The notes: a model not told the origin generated them from the letters alone. A DNA stretch of 64,000 nucleotides from Aquatica leii (GCA_035610365.1 CM069435.1:62803389-62867388); one strand, 5' to 3'; counted from the first letter of the stretch, positions 47,406 to 59,774 are shown. Numbers and translations are program-made.

Positions 47406-50400
47406 AATTTTAATAAAAGTTAGCGTAGACAAACTTATTATCAAATCCAAATGTACGACTTATTACAAGACTAGCAAAATCGACGCCGAATCGTTGTTGT
47501 TTTGATTGTTCCTAATTAAGACTTTGTTTTAACATAGTTTAAGCATTTATAAACAACTTTTCTTTAAACTGATCGAAACTTGATCAAAATATATTGCAAA
47601 CTATTGACAACTCATTACAGCCACAATACAAACATTTTCTTATAATAACAAGACAAAATAAAAAAATAATTTTTTCAAAACACCATTTTACTGTAAGAAA
47701 AATTAAATTTTTTTGTTTTCCTAACTTAATATTTAATGTTATAATATTTATTTGCTTACCAGAATTATGACAAAGTAATTTAACCACATGAAAGAAACAC
47801 AAATTGATTAATTCATCAAATAATGTCAATTCAAATATAGACAAAAAACAATGTTTTTTGAAAGTTTTAGGATACAAAAATTTTTAAAAGTTCAAAAATG
47901 CAAAACAAATTTTAAAAAAAAATTTTTGCAACAAATTGCTAAAAAATATTCTAGTGAGCTATTACTTTACAATCAAATGAAATTTAACGAATGTAAACAA
48001 TAAAGTTTATTGGTGTTTTTTATATGACTGTGCTAAACTTAATTTTCAAGATTAGTTTTAGTGCTAATGTAATGCCAATTAAAATTTAAATACTACAATT
48101 CTTAATTTTTATTTGTAAGACAACTTACATAAATTTACAAGTTTATTTAACCCACCGCCCATTTAAAAAAAATCTACCGAAAATCACACAAGTTTTCGTT
48201 CTTGAAATTAATAATTTACTTCTAAATTTTAGATGTTTTCAATATTAAAGTCTATTTTTTAAAACCATTATTTGATTGCGTTTCAAGATTAGTATGGATT
48301 AACAAATTACAATTATTTAAAGAAAAATAATACAATATTTAAAAGAACACTCTACTACTGGCAATGTTTCTTTTCTTTGTTAGTAAATTGCTGAATGCGC
48401 TAAATTCTCTTTTGGTTAAATGTGATAGGAATACAAATTAATGCAGTTCCGAAAAGCCACATATACCTAATACCATAATTTGTCTTTAAACCCAAAATTC
48501 TTGATATTCATCTTTTTGTTACAATTTCAATTTTCTAATTATCGACATTTGATTTTTTTTGCAGTAATAAATTTGTTATTTGTAAAACCAAATAAAGAAA
48601 TTTTTTGTTAAGAATACTAAACTTAATCATTTAAATAATTTAATAAGGCACGATGTCAAATAGACTTAAAAATTACATTTTTTATTAATTTAGTTAATTA
48701 TTAATTATTTGTAAGCATTAAAGTTAATAACTAATAAAAATATTTTAAACTTATTTATTTATTCTTAATTTTAGATAATACAAAATGTCATTATTGTTAT
48801 AAAATAGCATTAAAACTAAATGTAGTTTTTTCAGCAAAAATAAGAAGAATTGATGACAACTTAACTACCAACGTTATTATTAAAACTCAAATTACATTTT
48901 AAAAAAGATAGTAAAATAAACAGACAAAAATACAATTAAAATTATAAAAAATATCTTGACTTTATTAAACAAATCCAAAATAAGGCTTTTGACGGTAAAA
49001 AATACTTATATGATTTATTAAAAATTATATTTGTTAATAAATGCTAAGAAACAACGTAAAGAATGTTTATTATATTTCATGTTTGTACACATTTTTCTAA
49101 ATCTCTTACTTATATAAAATTATTTTTTATTAAAAAATAATTAATGTGAATTTATCAACTATATGAAACCGTAACGTTTCTACTCCTAAAAAATTTATAT
49201 TAATGTAATGTTATTCATATAATTAATACAAATTTGATATAGAATGTATGATTAGAACAATTTAATTAAAAAAATTGTATTTGCAATAAAATTATTAACG
49301 TAACTTTTTGCGCCTTAAATTATGTTTCATCTGGTATATTTATCAAAAGCTATAAACTTCTCTATAGCAGTATATTAGCAATAAATAAAAAACAGTTAAA
49401 CGAAATTAACTTTGCTGTTAGCTCTAAATTAATGACAATTCCGCGTGGCACTTCACTAAATTTACTGAACCGTAATGAGTCGCTAGGTATTAATTGCATT
49501 CTCGTATGGAAATGCAGACATTCATGTATTGAGATGTCATGTTCAGTAATGTCGTCATAGTTTGAGTATAATTTTGTCATGCGATGCATTCAAATGCGTT
49601 GTTTATCAAAACCTTAAATGCCGATAAAAAGAACTAAATAAGAATTTCAGTCTAACTTAAAACTTTTAACAATTTAAGTAAACAAAGCTTTAGAGAATGA
49701 ACATTCGATTGCTTCTGGGCAGTGAAGTACTGCACTTCTGTAGGGTATCCAACTCAAGTGGCGCACAAAGAACCAGTTAATCTAACCGCCAGACGGTCTT
49801 TACTCTTTTCTAATCCACCCTCGGATTAAAATGATATCCACAACTGTTATTAACTTTATTTGGTGACGGTATTAAAGTACAATAAACGTCTTTTCTACTA
49901 CAACATAAATGTCTAACATACTAAATCTTTCCTAAACCTTTAAGTATAAATTTTTAATTACAAAACAATAGTAAGCTTAGTTTAATAAAACCGATGCAAT
50001 TACTTTAGTGAAACAAACTTAAATATTTGCATATGCACTCTTACTTCTTAGCAGCAAGTGTATCCCTATAATTACAAAATTTCTTAACAACTACCTCATT
50101 AATTATATGTAACTGCAACGTGTATAAATCTGATTATAAATTAAACCAAGAAAAAATTTATTTTGGAATTATAAGAAATTAGGACAAAAACCTTTTTTTA
50201 AAAAAAATGGAACATAAATAAAGCTATATTATCGATTAAATTTGAAAGAAATACAATTCAAACTGTCTCTAGTGAAGCAAGCCAAAGAATTGGAAAACTC
50301 TTTTCAAAGGCGACACAGTACGACTAATTACTCATTGAGACGTTATCAGATCGATGTGATTGTTATTTTCTAATCTTTTATTTGTTACAGTAAATTTTGT

Positions 50401-52467
50401 TCGGTTTTATAGAGAAGATTGTTTGAAGCTTAGTGTGGTGTATGAAAAGACATGGCACGGTGCGGTGTCGTAAAGGCAGTGTAGACAACTGGATGTAGTC
50501 TCAAGGGACTCACATCGCAGTATCTATACAGAGTTTGAAAAGTATGAGAATACAAGTCGCAAACTCCTTTGATCGTTTCATACAACTTTTGTGGTGGAGC
50601 TTTTCCATTACACTTCGAATATCACATGTATTCGTGATTTGGTATGTTAAATAGATTTGAATAATTCAAGCCGGAGCCTTGCGCAGTTGGAGATTTCTTG
50701 AAGATTCGTTTTATAATTACTTTGCTAAGAAAACGTTTTAACGCTTCTCATTATTAACCGAACGCGAATAACAAAAATACATTTAAACAAATCGATATGT
50801 AAAAATAGAACAATGTATTAATCATTCAATTGATATGCTTGGTTGGTCAATCCAATCAACGAATCGGACAGTTCGATAACACTTCGTATTTTCAAAGCTA
50901 AACATAAAACGGCTTTCATAAACGGTGCGGTTTAAATGGGATTTGTGTTATTGCTAGAGTTTTTTCATATAGAAGTTTTTATAAAAAAGTTTCCTATATC
51001 AGAATAAATAAATGGTTTTATTACTATGTACATACGTCAAAGCCTTTTTGTTATGTAAAATAATTTTCATCTTAGTTTTATATTAAAATGTTTGCGAAAT
51101 CCGTTTAAAAACTCAGTGTATCACAAAAAGGTTTGTATGCATATTGCAGTTTTATCAATAACGATAATTACTTTTTTGATATAAAGTTTTAACAAATTCG
51201 AAAGTATCAAACATTTAAAATGTGTCTATTCAAAGTAAATTAAAAAATCATAAATATTAAAAAAACCGTTTTTGCCTAAATTGACTTATTTAGTAATTTA
51301 CGACCCGAAACACTCGAGTTTTTAATACTAATAAATTTACACTATTTACCCGAAAACGATTTTTAATATGTTACATAGTGCAAGCTTGATGTCTAAGAAA
51401 ACGAAAATAATGAAAAAAGGTTCAATTAAGCTGTATTACTTTGTATTTTGTGATTTGGTAACTTAATTGGCATTTTTATTTAGGTATAAATCAAAAACAA
51501 CACTAACTTAATATATTTTCAGATTTTAATTAAATTTACATTAATTTTTAGTATTGATAACCTAAATTCTATTTATTCTAAATTCTATATATAGTAATAA
51601 TCAATTTATTGGCAACGTAATTGTAATTTCTAAATTGTTATAGAGGTGAAACGTTGGCAAGCTAATTTTATACTGGCGTAATTCAAATAAGTTTTGAATA
51701 TACCACGGGTTAAAGGTGAACAATATTAATGCAAATGTTAAGATGTATGTGTGTCCTTGAAAACTCCTCAGCAATGAGAGAACACTCTAATATGCTTCTA
51801 CAAATGCACTGACAGACTTATAGCTTTATATTATTAATTTTGTGTCCTTAAACGTTTAAGTTTTTATAAAAATAGTTTAATGCATTTAATTATTTGAAAC
51901 ACATTAGTGACCTTTTGGTTGTTACAGTTTGTTAAAAAATATTAGAAGTACATTATGCGTCACATAATATAAATTTTTTTTGTTTTTAAATTATATGCAA
52001 TCCAAAAAAATTATTTTAATCAATTTTAAAGTACATTTTTTCTATTATTATTATTTAAAAAAGCTATAAATGGGTTGGTATTGTAATTTATTCACATTTA
52101 AATATTAAATTAACAATAAAGAAACTATATCACTATTCTAAATTTTTTTCATTAAACATATGATTAATACTAACAAAAATTTGTCAACCTACCCTTACTG
52201 ATCAAATTAATCTTTTTTCTTCTTTAGATTAGATAAACCCGATATTTATATATTAAAATGTGGTGTTTATAACGCATTCTGTATAGGAAAAACTGGTAGC
52301 AGATTTTTAATTATATTTACTGAATTGTATTTTTCTTGTATAGTAATTTTTTTTTAAATCATTATTTACTAACCAACGTATTGACGTTTTTGAGACGCAA
52401 CGCAACGCATGCAAAATACTTTAGCAACATTTCAAAACGTAACAACAATTGCCTTCAAAAACTTGTA
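47406..52467. other. Long stretch without a recognised gene; two less AT-rich blocks
   Basis: Mostly AT-rich DNA. Two blocks stand out by composition: 49430-49600 and 49690-49830, and then 50270-50740. They contain no long open frame and no transposon motif, and could be regulatory or non-coding exon sequence, or unrecognised repeats. At 51648-51660 GAAACGTTGGCAA repeats 13 bases of the 4.7-kb insertion. Confidence 0.45.
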
Positions 52468-52560
52468 GTGGAAAGACGCGTTTAAAGTACAAGACCGAGA
52501 GAAAGATTTCTACAAAAATGACTAGATCAAGTCACAACCGCAATAAAACGTCAATTCAAC
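52468..52560 (+). pseudogene. LINE C-terminal tail fragment
   Basis: Translated in one frame, with stops, this reads VERRV then STRPRERFLQK then LDQVTTAIKRQ. It resembles the 'GRPR.RWLD.V' basic tail at the end of many non-LTR retrotransposon ORF2 proteins. Too short for a family. Confidence 0.35.
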
Positions 52561-53293
52561 AAATCAACCACAAGGTAAAAATTGTCAAAAATACAATGAG
52601 TAACAGACCAAGATGATCTTGACTCTTCTGATATGCACAAAAAGCTGAAAAAATAAGATTTAGTCTGACAGATTGTTACAATTTACTTCTAAATTATGAA
52701 TTATTGTTAAATTGTAAGCTATATTATGTTAAACGTATGCACGTATTATTGGGAATTTTTATCTACAAGCGTAGATAGATAAAAGGTGTCTGGCGTAAGT
52801 GCGTACGCTTGATAGAAACTTTTCCAGGCATTTCCGTTTTAACCGTAGCTAATTATTGAAGCATAATCGGAATAATTCCGGATTAAAGTCTTTAATATTT
52901 AGAATATAATTAGTGTGTGTGGTTTAGTGTAAATACGCTAATAGAATCACAATTGCGGATGACTTCGGTAAAACGGGGTTGAAAAAGTTATCGCTTTATT
53001 TTCGCTTCCGAACATCAGGAAGGCAAATTTTATTTTGATTCACGTTTATGAGGTGCTTATCTTTTGTTCTTGTTGTGTGTTCTTAAAGCTCTTCTGGACC
53101 CTTCACATTGTCATCTCCGGCGTGTGTGTTTCACATCCAAATGCAAATTTGAATTGTTGAATTGTCAATCGTGGCCGAACCATTGAATCAACGAAGCTTA
53201 AAATCAGGTACCTAGTTACATACTTTAATTAATTTGGGGTGGCAAAACGTGATTAAAAAAAAAAGAAGAAGAAGCTAGTCAAAGAAAGGAGAC
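52561..53293. other. Unassigned stretch
   Basis: Moderately AT-rich. On the minus strand at about 53006-53030, CTTCCTGATGTTCGGAAGCG followed by AAAA recalls the CTGATGA-GAAAC motif but lacks a good stem. About 53040-53220 might be part of an LTR leading into the repeats that follow. Confidence 0.4.
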
Positions 53294-53488
53294 GATCTGT
53301 TATTTATCCTGGATTGTCTCTGTAAAACTGCAATTTAAGTTTATTTGTCAACTTTAAATAATAGCTTATTATTTTTATTATATCTACGCGATTTGTTATT
53401 TATTCTGGATTGTCTTTGTAAAATTACAATTTAATTTTATTTGTCAACTTTAGTATATAATAGCTCATTATTTTTATTATATCTACGT
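53294..53488. repeat. Tandem duplication, unit about 96-99 bp
   Basis: Copy 1 (53294-53389) starts GATCTGTTATTTATCCTGGA. Copy 2 (53390-53488) starts GATTTGTTATTTATTCTGGA. They differ at scattered bases and by a short insertion (TTTAGTATATAATAG against TTTAAATAATAG). The duplication lies upstream of the primer-binding-site match at 53742 and may be inside an LTR. Confidence 0.85.
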
Positions 53489-53741
53489 TAGTTATTGAAT
53501 GGACGTTCTTCCGCAAGTATTTTATTTGGGTTTGCACGTAAGCTTTTACGTTGAATTTTGATAATTTTCTTTTCTTGCGGTTGAAAAAAAAACAATTTAT
53601 ATTATGTTCTCTGTTTTGATAAAATAATTATAATCAGTCAATCTCTAAGTTTGTTTTTTTTAAACAAGGTGTTACCCATGGCATGCACTTGTTGTCAGTT
53701 GATCCTTAGACAATCAAACTTTTAGTGAACAATTTAGGATC

Positions 53742-53750
53742 TGGCGCCCA
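53742..53750 (+). other. Retrotransposon primer-binding-site match (tRNA-Lys type)
   Basis: TGGCGCCCA preceded by AGGATC. TGGCGCC is the complement of the tRNA-Lys 3' end used by many retroelements, and the two LTR-like copies at 28.96 and 58.20 kb have the same AGATC-TGGCGC junction on the minus strand. No gag follows: 53760-53930 is leader-like and then AT-rich. Confidence 0.4.
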
Positions 53751-53759
53751 TTAAATAAT

Positions 53760-54745
53760 TAAGTTAAGAACCCTCCCTTCAGCCGACTGCTAGCGGCACC
53801 CCTTTAAACATCGCCTGGTTAGTGGGTTTACAACTGTATATCTATATCTGATTATTTAACTATTTTTCTTTTCTTTTGTGCTCTTTCTTTTTTTGTCCTT
53901 AGAGATTAGTTATTTGGCGTGGAAAAAAAAGGGGGCGAGTAACAAGATGCATTCTGTTAAATAAATTTGAATATAGGACTACTACTAAACGTTTATATAA
54001 TTACAAAAAATATTGTTATTGTAATAAAAAACATGTAGGAAAATTTTAGTAAAAAATTGGTTTTAAATTATATTGTTTTTTAAGATTTACAGTATTGCAG
54101 GAACGGAAGTTGCTGGTAACTTTTTACTGCTAAATAAAAATTATATTACTGTCGTCAATAATATTGGTTCAAAAAAACAACATTGTTTAATGGTTTTTTT
54201 GTTTATTATATTATAGAATCTAACGATTAAAAAAATCACATGCAAAAAACAATTATCCTAGTTGGCAATAATTTTAACCTGCATCGGTTTATTTGCGTTT
54301 GCATTTGTTAAAGAAGCGCGCATCTTCGTGGTGCTTTGCTTTGCTTTAATTGACGTATTAAGGAAACAAATAGTTTTAGTTACCGATGCTGAGTGATAAC
54401 TCTTATAGTTTTTGGTATCTTTTGTTGCGTTTGCTATTCTATGCGTAAAAGCATTCTAATTGCACACGGTTTTTATTTGTTTTAATTGAAGAATCACTAA
54501 CCATTGCTCAACCGTAAAATAAACTACTGCAACCTCGTCATTTTTTTCACATAAGCGATATTTTGTTTCTAAAAAAAATTCATTGTGCAAAGGGAATCTA
54601 TAATTTGTTATATAAGCTCTAAAGATAGCTTTGTTGCAAATAGATTATTATGCTTTCAATCCAGCAAAACTTACCATAAAGAAATGACTGTAGACGTGTT
54701 TGAAAACTGATGTCTTATGACAGCAGAAAAACAAAAAGAAATAAC
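53760..54745. other. Unassigned stretch
   Basis: Possibly retroelement leader at first (53760-53940), then AT-rich DNA without a recognised gene. The last 60 bases may already belong to the DDE relic. Confidence 0.4.
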
Positions 54746-54944
54746 TCTGGACCAATAAAACTGATATAAAAGAATGATTGGCAAATAAAACAATCACATA
54801 TGAATTAGACATAGTCAGAGTCGAACTTTTGCATCTTGTCCGAGAGGTTGCTGTTACAACAAATTATGTAGTATATGAAGTTGCACATGCACACAATGTT
54901 ACAGTTTTGCGATTATTCTCATATCACTGCGAACTCAATCTTTA

Positions 54945-55106
54945 TACAGGGGGTCTCACGAGGTACTGTACATACTGAAATGGTATGTTCCTTAGGTCAA
55001 TTTAAGTAGAAAACGTTCTATAAACATAGGTCTAATTTGCCATAGTTACACAGATACAAGCGTTCAAAGTTTATAAATGCTCACACATTTTTTGAAAATT
55101 ATTATT
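54945..55106 (+). repeat. Terminal inverted repeat, transposase 3' side
   Basis: Inverse partner of 56321-56483. It includes AACATAGGTCTAATTTGCCA and the sequence up to TTTTTTGAAAATTATTATT. Confidence 0.9.
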
Positions 55107-55163
55107 GTTGAAAACAGAAAATCAAACTACAAAACAAACACAAAAAAAAACAAACAAAAAAAA

Positions 55164-56216
55164 TTACATAAAATGCTCAAAATGACCTCCTTCGGCATTA
55201 ATACAACGACAGCTGCGATCTAAAATGGACCGAGTAGCCGCTTGAAGCACTTGCTGGTTATTCCGTGTTTGTTGACACACATCCAGAATACGCTGTATTA
55301 GTTCAGCTCTGGTATTAACTTTCACCTCGTATACTAAACTTTTCACATGACCCTACAGATAGAAGTCCAAAGGTGTGAGATCGGGCGATCTCGGTGGCCA
55401 AGCATGCGGGCCTCCACGCCCAATCCACCTATTAAGGTAAGCAACATTTAGATATTCGATCACATGCCGACTAAAATGTGGAGGAGCTCCATTATGTTGT
55501 TGTCTTGTTAGTAAAGGTACTTCTTCCAAAAGCGGTAGCAATTCATTCCGCAAAAAGTTAGCATACGCTTCTCCTGTCAGACGTCCCTCAAAGAAAAAAG
55601 GTCCAATAAGTTGATCGTCAATCATACCACACCATATGTTAACAAAAAATCTGCGCTGAAAGTTAGTTTCTGTTGTGCCATGTGGATTTTGATATGAGCA
55701 CAAATGAGAATTACGTGTATTGTTCACTCCATCTCTAGTAAATTGCGCCTCGTCGCTAAATAAAATGAATGGAACTAATTGTGAATTTACTTGTAGCCAG
55801 TGGCAGAAATTCAACCGGGCAGCAAAATCTCCAGGTTCCAGATGCTGAACCTGTTGTATGTGATAGGAATACAAAATTCCATCATGTAATGTTTGCCATA
55901 CTGTAATACGGGGGAGTCCCGTTCGAGAAGAAATTCTTCTAGTACTCAACCCTGGACGTCGAGCAACCATCTGTAGAATGTTTTCCTGCTCATTCACATT
56001 TAACTGTACAGGACGGTCAGATCTTGTTGAAACTGATGGAAATGAACCATGAGTCCGTACATGTTGAAACACAGAAAAAAAGGTTTGGTGATTTGGCAAC
56101 CTCCTGTTGGGAAATCTTTGTTCATATTCCCTAACGGCAGATCTCGCATTTCCATCACAAAATCCATAAATGTAAATGATATCAGCATACTCTTCGTTAG
56201 AAAAATGAGAAGGCAT
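55164..56216 (-). pseudogene. Transposase, DUF4817/IS630-mariner type, one amber codon
   Basis: From ATG at 56214-56216 the frame is open for 287 codons to TAG (55353-55355). It then continues in the same frame for 62 more codons to the natural stop at 55164-55166, giving a 350-residue product if the TAG were a sense codon. The TAG sits in FYL-*-GHVKSLVY, where the family has Trp, so TGG to TAG is likely. Residues 7-60 form the DUF4817-like helix-turn-helix. The first catalytic Asp is at 155 (FSDEAQF). The second site is Asn 242 (HNGAPPHFSRH; Asp in the family). The third is Asp 284 (PDLTPLDF), 41 residues later, a DD41D-like spacing. The product would bind the terminal repeats and cut and paste the element. 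With an amber codon and Asn at a catalytic site this copy should be inactive. Confidence 0.93.
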
Positions 56217-56320
56217 TTTGCATTTAAATTACACTGCATTTAATAAAATTGACTGTGACATTAGTAGAAAAGAAAGCAATAAATGACAATTGTTCGGCTT
56301 TTGTTTCCCAGTTGACTAAG

Positions 56321-56483
56321 AATAATTAATTTTCAAAAAATGTGTGATCAGTTATAAACTTTGAACGCTTGTATCTGTGTAACTATGGCGAATTGGACCT
56401 ATGTTTATAGGACGTTTTCTACTTAAACTGACCTAAGGAACATACCATTTCAGCATGTACAGTACCTCGTGGGACACTCTGTA
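56321..56483 (-). repeat. Terminal inverted repeat, transposase 5' side
   Basis: Inverse partner of 54945-55106. It lies about 105 bases upstream of the transposase start codon, so any promoter of the gene lies in or next to it. Confidence 0.9.
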
Positions 56484-56688
56484 TAAGGGCAAATAAAAAA
56501 TGAGGTAGCAAGAAATAATACAACTTTTACATTAAAAGTTTTCTTCTGCTATTCCGTCAAGCAATTAGAAATAATGATCTTGAAAATTGGACAAATACAA
56601 TTCAATATGCTGAAAACAAAAAAGAAATAGTTTAGTAAATTGAGATTGCAATGGACAACGAATTGGCATCTCTTATTTTAATATAGGA

Positions 56689-58190
56689 GATGACTTTTTA
56701 TCAAAAATGCAATCAGATTTAGAATCAGAAATTTTTCATTATACTGTTAGATTATTTTTAAGCCTCATGACCCTGTAGTATAGGCATGGCTTGCAAATAA
56801 TCTTGATTACCCGTTATTGTACCTTTTAGTAATATAGGTTCCAGTTCCGATTCTGGTACCATATTAGTCAAAGATATGGGTATCGATTCCAGTTCTAGTT
56901 CTACACATTTTAAAATAGGGATTCCAGTTCCGGTTCCAGGATTTTTAGGTTCCATAAAGGTTCTAAAAGATTCCATAAAAAATATAAATATGGCAATTTT
57001 TCTGTACAAATATGTTTAATTGAATTATGTTAATAATGAATATAGTGGGTCCTGCAACAGTGCGTCGGGTTTTCCTAGCGCCTTTCCCGTGAGATATATA
57101 AAAAAATGATTTGTTTAAAGATATTGGTTTAAAAATTTTTATGGCGTATAATTATTTGATATCGGTCAGTAAATTATCGTTCTATTTTAGTACGCAATGC
57201 AAAACAAACACGTTGATTCACACCAACCGGTCATAAAACCTTGACCTCGTCGAGTAGACTTTTGCGTTTGATTAAGTTCAGTGTCGTTTCAAGCTAAATT
57301 CAATCAACTACTACATTGCATCACTAATTGAGCTTGTGGAAGCAAAACCATGTTTGTGAGACAAGTTTTCTGAGAATAAATATAATGAAGAAAATGCTTG
57401 GAAATAAGTGTATGCATTTCGAAAAAAAGAGTTTTAAGACATGGAGCAAAAAAACAAGAATAAAATAAGTGACTGCTGTTGTTTTTCAATTCTGTTTATA
57501 CACGTTTTCTATTTTCAACAAACACTGTCAAAGAAACACTTTACTGCTAATTTTGTTTATTGTCGTGAAAAAAAATATAAATAATATTAGATACAAATGT
57601 AACTTTAAGTTTTTCATTTTTGTCTCATTAAAAATAAAACATCACCGTTATATTTTTTATTAAATTTTTTCCATTTGTCACGGTAAGAATCTATTTGGAC
57701 TTTTGCAGATTGTACCCTACGACATGGTGTGGTTGATTGCAGACCATTCAGTGGTTTCTACGGTATGCATAAGTTTTCTGACTGGTTGCCATCTTTTTCT
57801 CAAACAAAATAATGCATTATTATACATGTTTCAATAATATCTTTAGAAAATTCCTTGCTTACATTTATTGATCGGTGCAATATTCTCTACTAATTGATCA
57901 TTATTCCAAAAGTTCTATACAGCGTCAAGCTCGACACAAACGATAATAAATTATAAATTTATTTTTGAATATTTAAACTGATCTCTAAAAAGTCGAAGTA
58001 GATTTTTAGACAAGACAAATGTCACATTTTCAACCAACACGAACAGAAACAGCAAGATTGGGAATATTTAAGAAGTTTTTTTTAGTAGTTTTCAAACAAT
58101 TGTTTTTACTAAAAGCACTAATATCCATATACACAAAACGGTAATTAAGAGTATCAATAGCCATAAGTAATATTGAGATTTTTTTTTTTG
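56689..58190. other. Unassigned stretch
   Basis: 56831-56985 contains degenerate short repeats of the type TTCCAGTTCC/GATTCCAGTTC, encoding a Glu/Pro/Gly-rich pattern on the minus strand (PGTGTGIPIL, ELELESIPI). I take it as a simple repeat, not a gene. The remainder is AT-rich, with small GC-richer blocks at 57045-57090 and 57700-57800. Confidence 0.45.
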
Positions 58191-58194
58191 AATG

Positions 58195-59216
58195 AGCGCC
58201 AGATCTCGTTTTACAGATACAACTCCTGTTCGATTAGTACAGAAGGTTCAAAGTTTGCATTAAAATTTTAACGTTTGTAAAATTGGAGGTACAAAGTAAT
58301 GAACTAAATAGTGTTAACATCAAATTCGATTTACTTATTTCAGACTATTAACATGTAAATAGAAGTAGAATCAATAACAATAAATGATCCAATTTGATAG
58401 ACGCACAAGAAGTAGTTTAGTTTAATTAAATGTATAACGTTAGTTATAAGAACGCAGGAAGCTTTGGCAACTCACAATACAGTTCTACAATAAATGTGCA
58501 TAACAAAGACATATAAATTATTTTTGAATCAATTAAATTAACGATGATAGTTATCTGTTTACATATCAGCATGCGATAAAAATTTAAGTTATATTACTAG
58601 TAATATCAAACAAATTACTGTGAAAATTACCGAAGTTATAAACAAACAAAATTAGTGACAAGCACCGTAGTGACATCAAATGATAATCAAAATTTGTCTT
58701 ACCCAAACCCGGTGTTAACCTTAAGAAAATGTTTTCCCAATGGCTCGCGCGTAATTAAGCTAACTAAAAAAATTGTTTTTAACTAGTGACGCACGAAATC
58801 TACAACAAAATAAAAAATTGCATTTATGACAAGAAGAAACAGCGGAATTTATTGTATAATGTTTACATGTTTATTTTCTCAAAGATGGTGTTTATGTCAC
58901 GTGGTAATGAACTAATCGCATTTGTACATCGTATAAGATCTAAACATTGGTTCGATGCTTTGTTTATAGAAATGTTTCTACAGTAGATCCGATTGTTCCT
59001 GACCTACTAAAAGGGTGCTTGAAAGTTTTAATTCTTATAGGTAGATGTCGTCGCCCACATTTAGAGGTAACATATGGTGCTAACAAGTGAAATTGAACAA
59101 AAATCTTAATACAAAAAAAAAATAAAAAAACTTACCTTGTGTTGAATAAATGATGTAATTAAAACTGTTTTCAATACACGTAACTCCACAATAGGTGGAT
59201 GTTTTAAAACAATATT
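58195..59216 (-). mobile_element. LTR-like relic, copy 2
   Basis: Homologous block by block to 28937-30057 (see that entry), on the same strand and with similar spacing apart from the minisatellite. On the minus strand it ends AGATC-TGGCGCT (58195-58201), one base off the primer-site consensus. The 66-codon plus frame 58786-58986 inside it is not conserved in copy 1 and is not a gene. Similarity is moderate, so both are old. Confidence 0.58.
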
Positions 59217-59264
59217 GTTTAAATTTAAGCAGGCATATTTTATATACCACAACGTAGAAAAAAA

Positions 59265-59474
59265 TTACAACTTAAACGAAAGTGACAAACACGTATCGTT
59301 AGATAGCGTCGGGAAGTCAATGACTAACTTCAAGTAACCACAATATACAAGGTCACGCAATTTAAATTTAGAATACGTGACATCTCTTACAATTTTGTTT
59401 GTTGTCGACGCTCCTAATTTACAGCAACAAAACAAGTCAGTAAATATGTTGCCACTTGCCAAATATCTATTCAA
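59265..59474 (-). pseudogene. PIF/Harbinger transposase fragment
   Basis: Minus frame starting MNRYLASGNIFTDLFCCCKL followed by GASTTNKIVRDV. This matches the Harbinger nuclease block 'LRYLATG.SF..L...FRLG.STIS.IVR.VC..IW', which precedes the catalytic domain. The catalytic Asp-Asp-Glu region is missing, and the C-terminal part (FKLRDLVYCGYLKL) is diverged. It ends just before LTR-like copy 2. Confidence 0.7.
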
Positions 59475-59770
59475 AAACTTATGTTAATTTTTAAAAATTG
59501 AGCCTAATTTTAACTTTTGGTTTTTTGTAGAGACAATGCTATATTAACAAAATTTAGTTGACGCCAACATCATCTGCAAACACTTAACAAATTTCAAAAG
59601 TTACTAAAACACTAACTAAATGTCAAAGAAGAAACTATAAGAAAGTTTTTCTTTGCCAGATAAAAACCTAATATTCTTAAATTCAGTTATTTCATTGGTC
59701 AGAAGAATGTCAGAAAACAAATAAATTAAATTGGGAGTGCTACAGTTAAATAAAAAAATAAAACATATAT
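59475..59770. other. AT-rich spacer
   Basis: No gene seen. It could include the diverged N-terminal side of the Harbinger relic, without recognisable motifs. Confidence 0.45.
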
Positions 59771-59774
59771 ATAG

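Larger units (their letters stand above)
54945..56483 (-). mobile_element. DUF4817/IS630-mariner element with long inverted repeats
   Basis: 1539 bp, bounded by TA on both sides (54943-54944 and 56484-56485). The terminal inverted repeats are long: 54945-55106 and 56321-56483, about 162 bases, with perhaps a dozen differences. The outer sequences are TACAGGGGGTCTCACGAGG and, inverted, TACAGAGTGTCCCACGAGG. One transposase gene on the minus strand fills the interior. It inserted into an older transposase relic. Of the elements seen in full, this is the best preserved. Confidence 0.93.
54752..56688 (+). pseudogene. Split DDE transposase relic (LPPYHCELNPIE type), interrupted by a younger element
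   Basis: The left part (54752-54942) reads NKTDIKE, stop in place of Trp, LANKTITYELDIVRVELLHL, VREVAV, then HNVTVLRL followed by SYHCELN. The reading stops at the TA where the 54945-56483 element begins. On the far side (56486-56688) it resumes GQIKNEVARNNTTFTLK, then IRNNDLENWT.TIQYAENK and a short C-terminus. These are consecutive blocks of one transposase family, the same as the relic at 10664-11326. The N-terminal half and the first two catalytic blocks are not visible here. Stops and frameshifts show it was already decaying or has decayed since. Confidence 0.82.

Noticed and set aside
47584-47877. 97-codon minus frame as a gene
   Set aside because: Low-complexity hydrophobic and Lys/Asn-rich sequence with no recognisable family or promoter context.
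56758-57009. 83-codon minus frame with a Pro/Glu/Gly-rich pattern as a protein
   Set aside because: The pattern comes from degenerate TTCCAGTTCC-type repeats; better explained as a simple repeat.
58786-58986. 66-codon plus frame as a gene
   Set aside because: It lies inside LTR-like copy 2 on the opposite strand and is not conserved in copy 1.
28937-59216. The two LTR-like copies as the 5' and 3' LTRs of one 30-kb element
   Set aside because: The intervening DNA contains unrelated elements on both strands and no ordered gag/pol; they are separate insertions.
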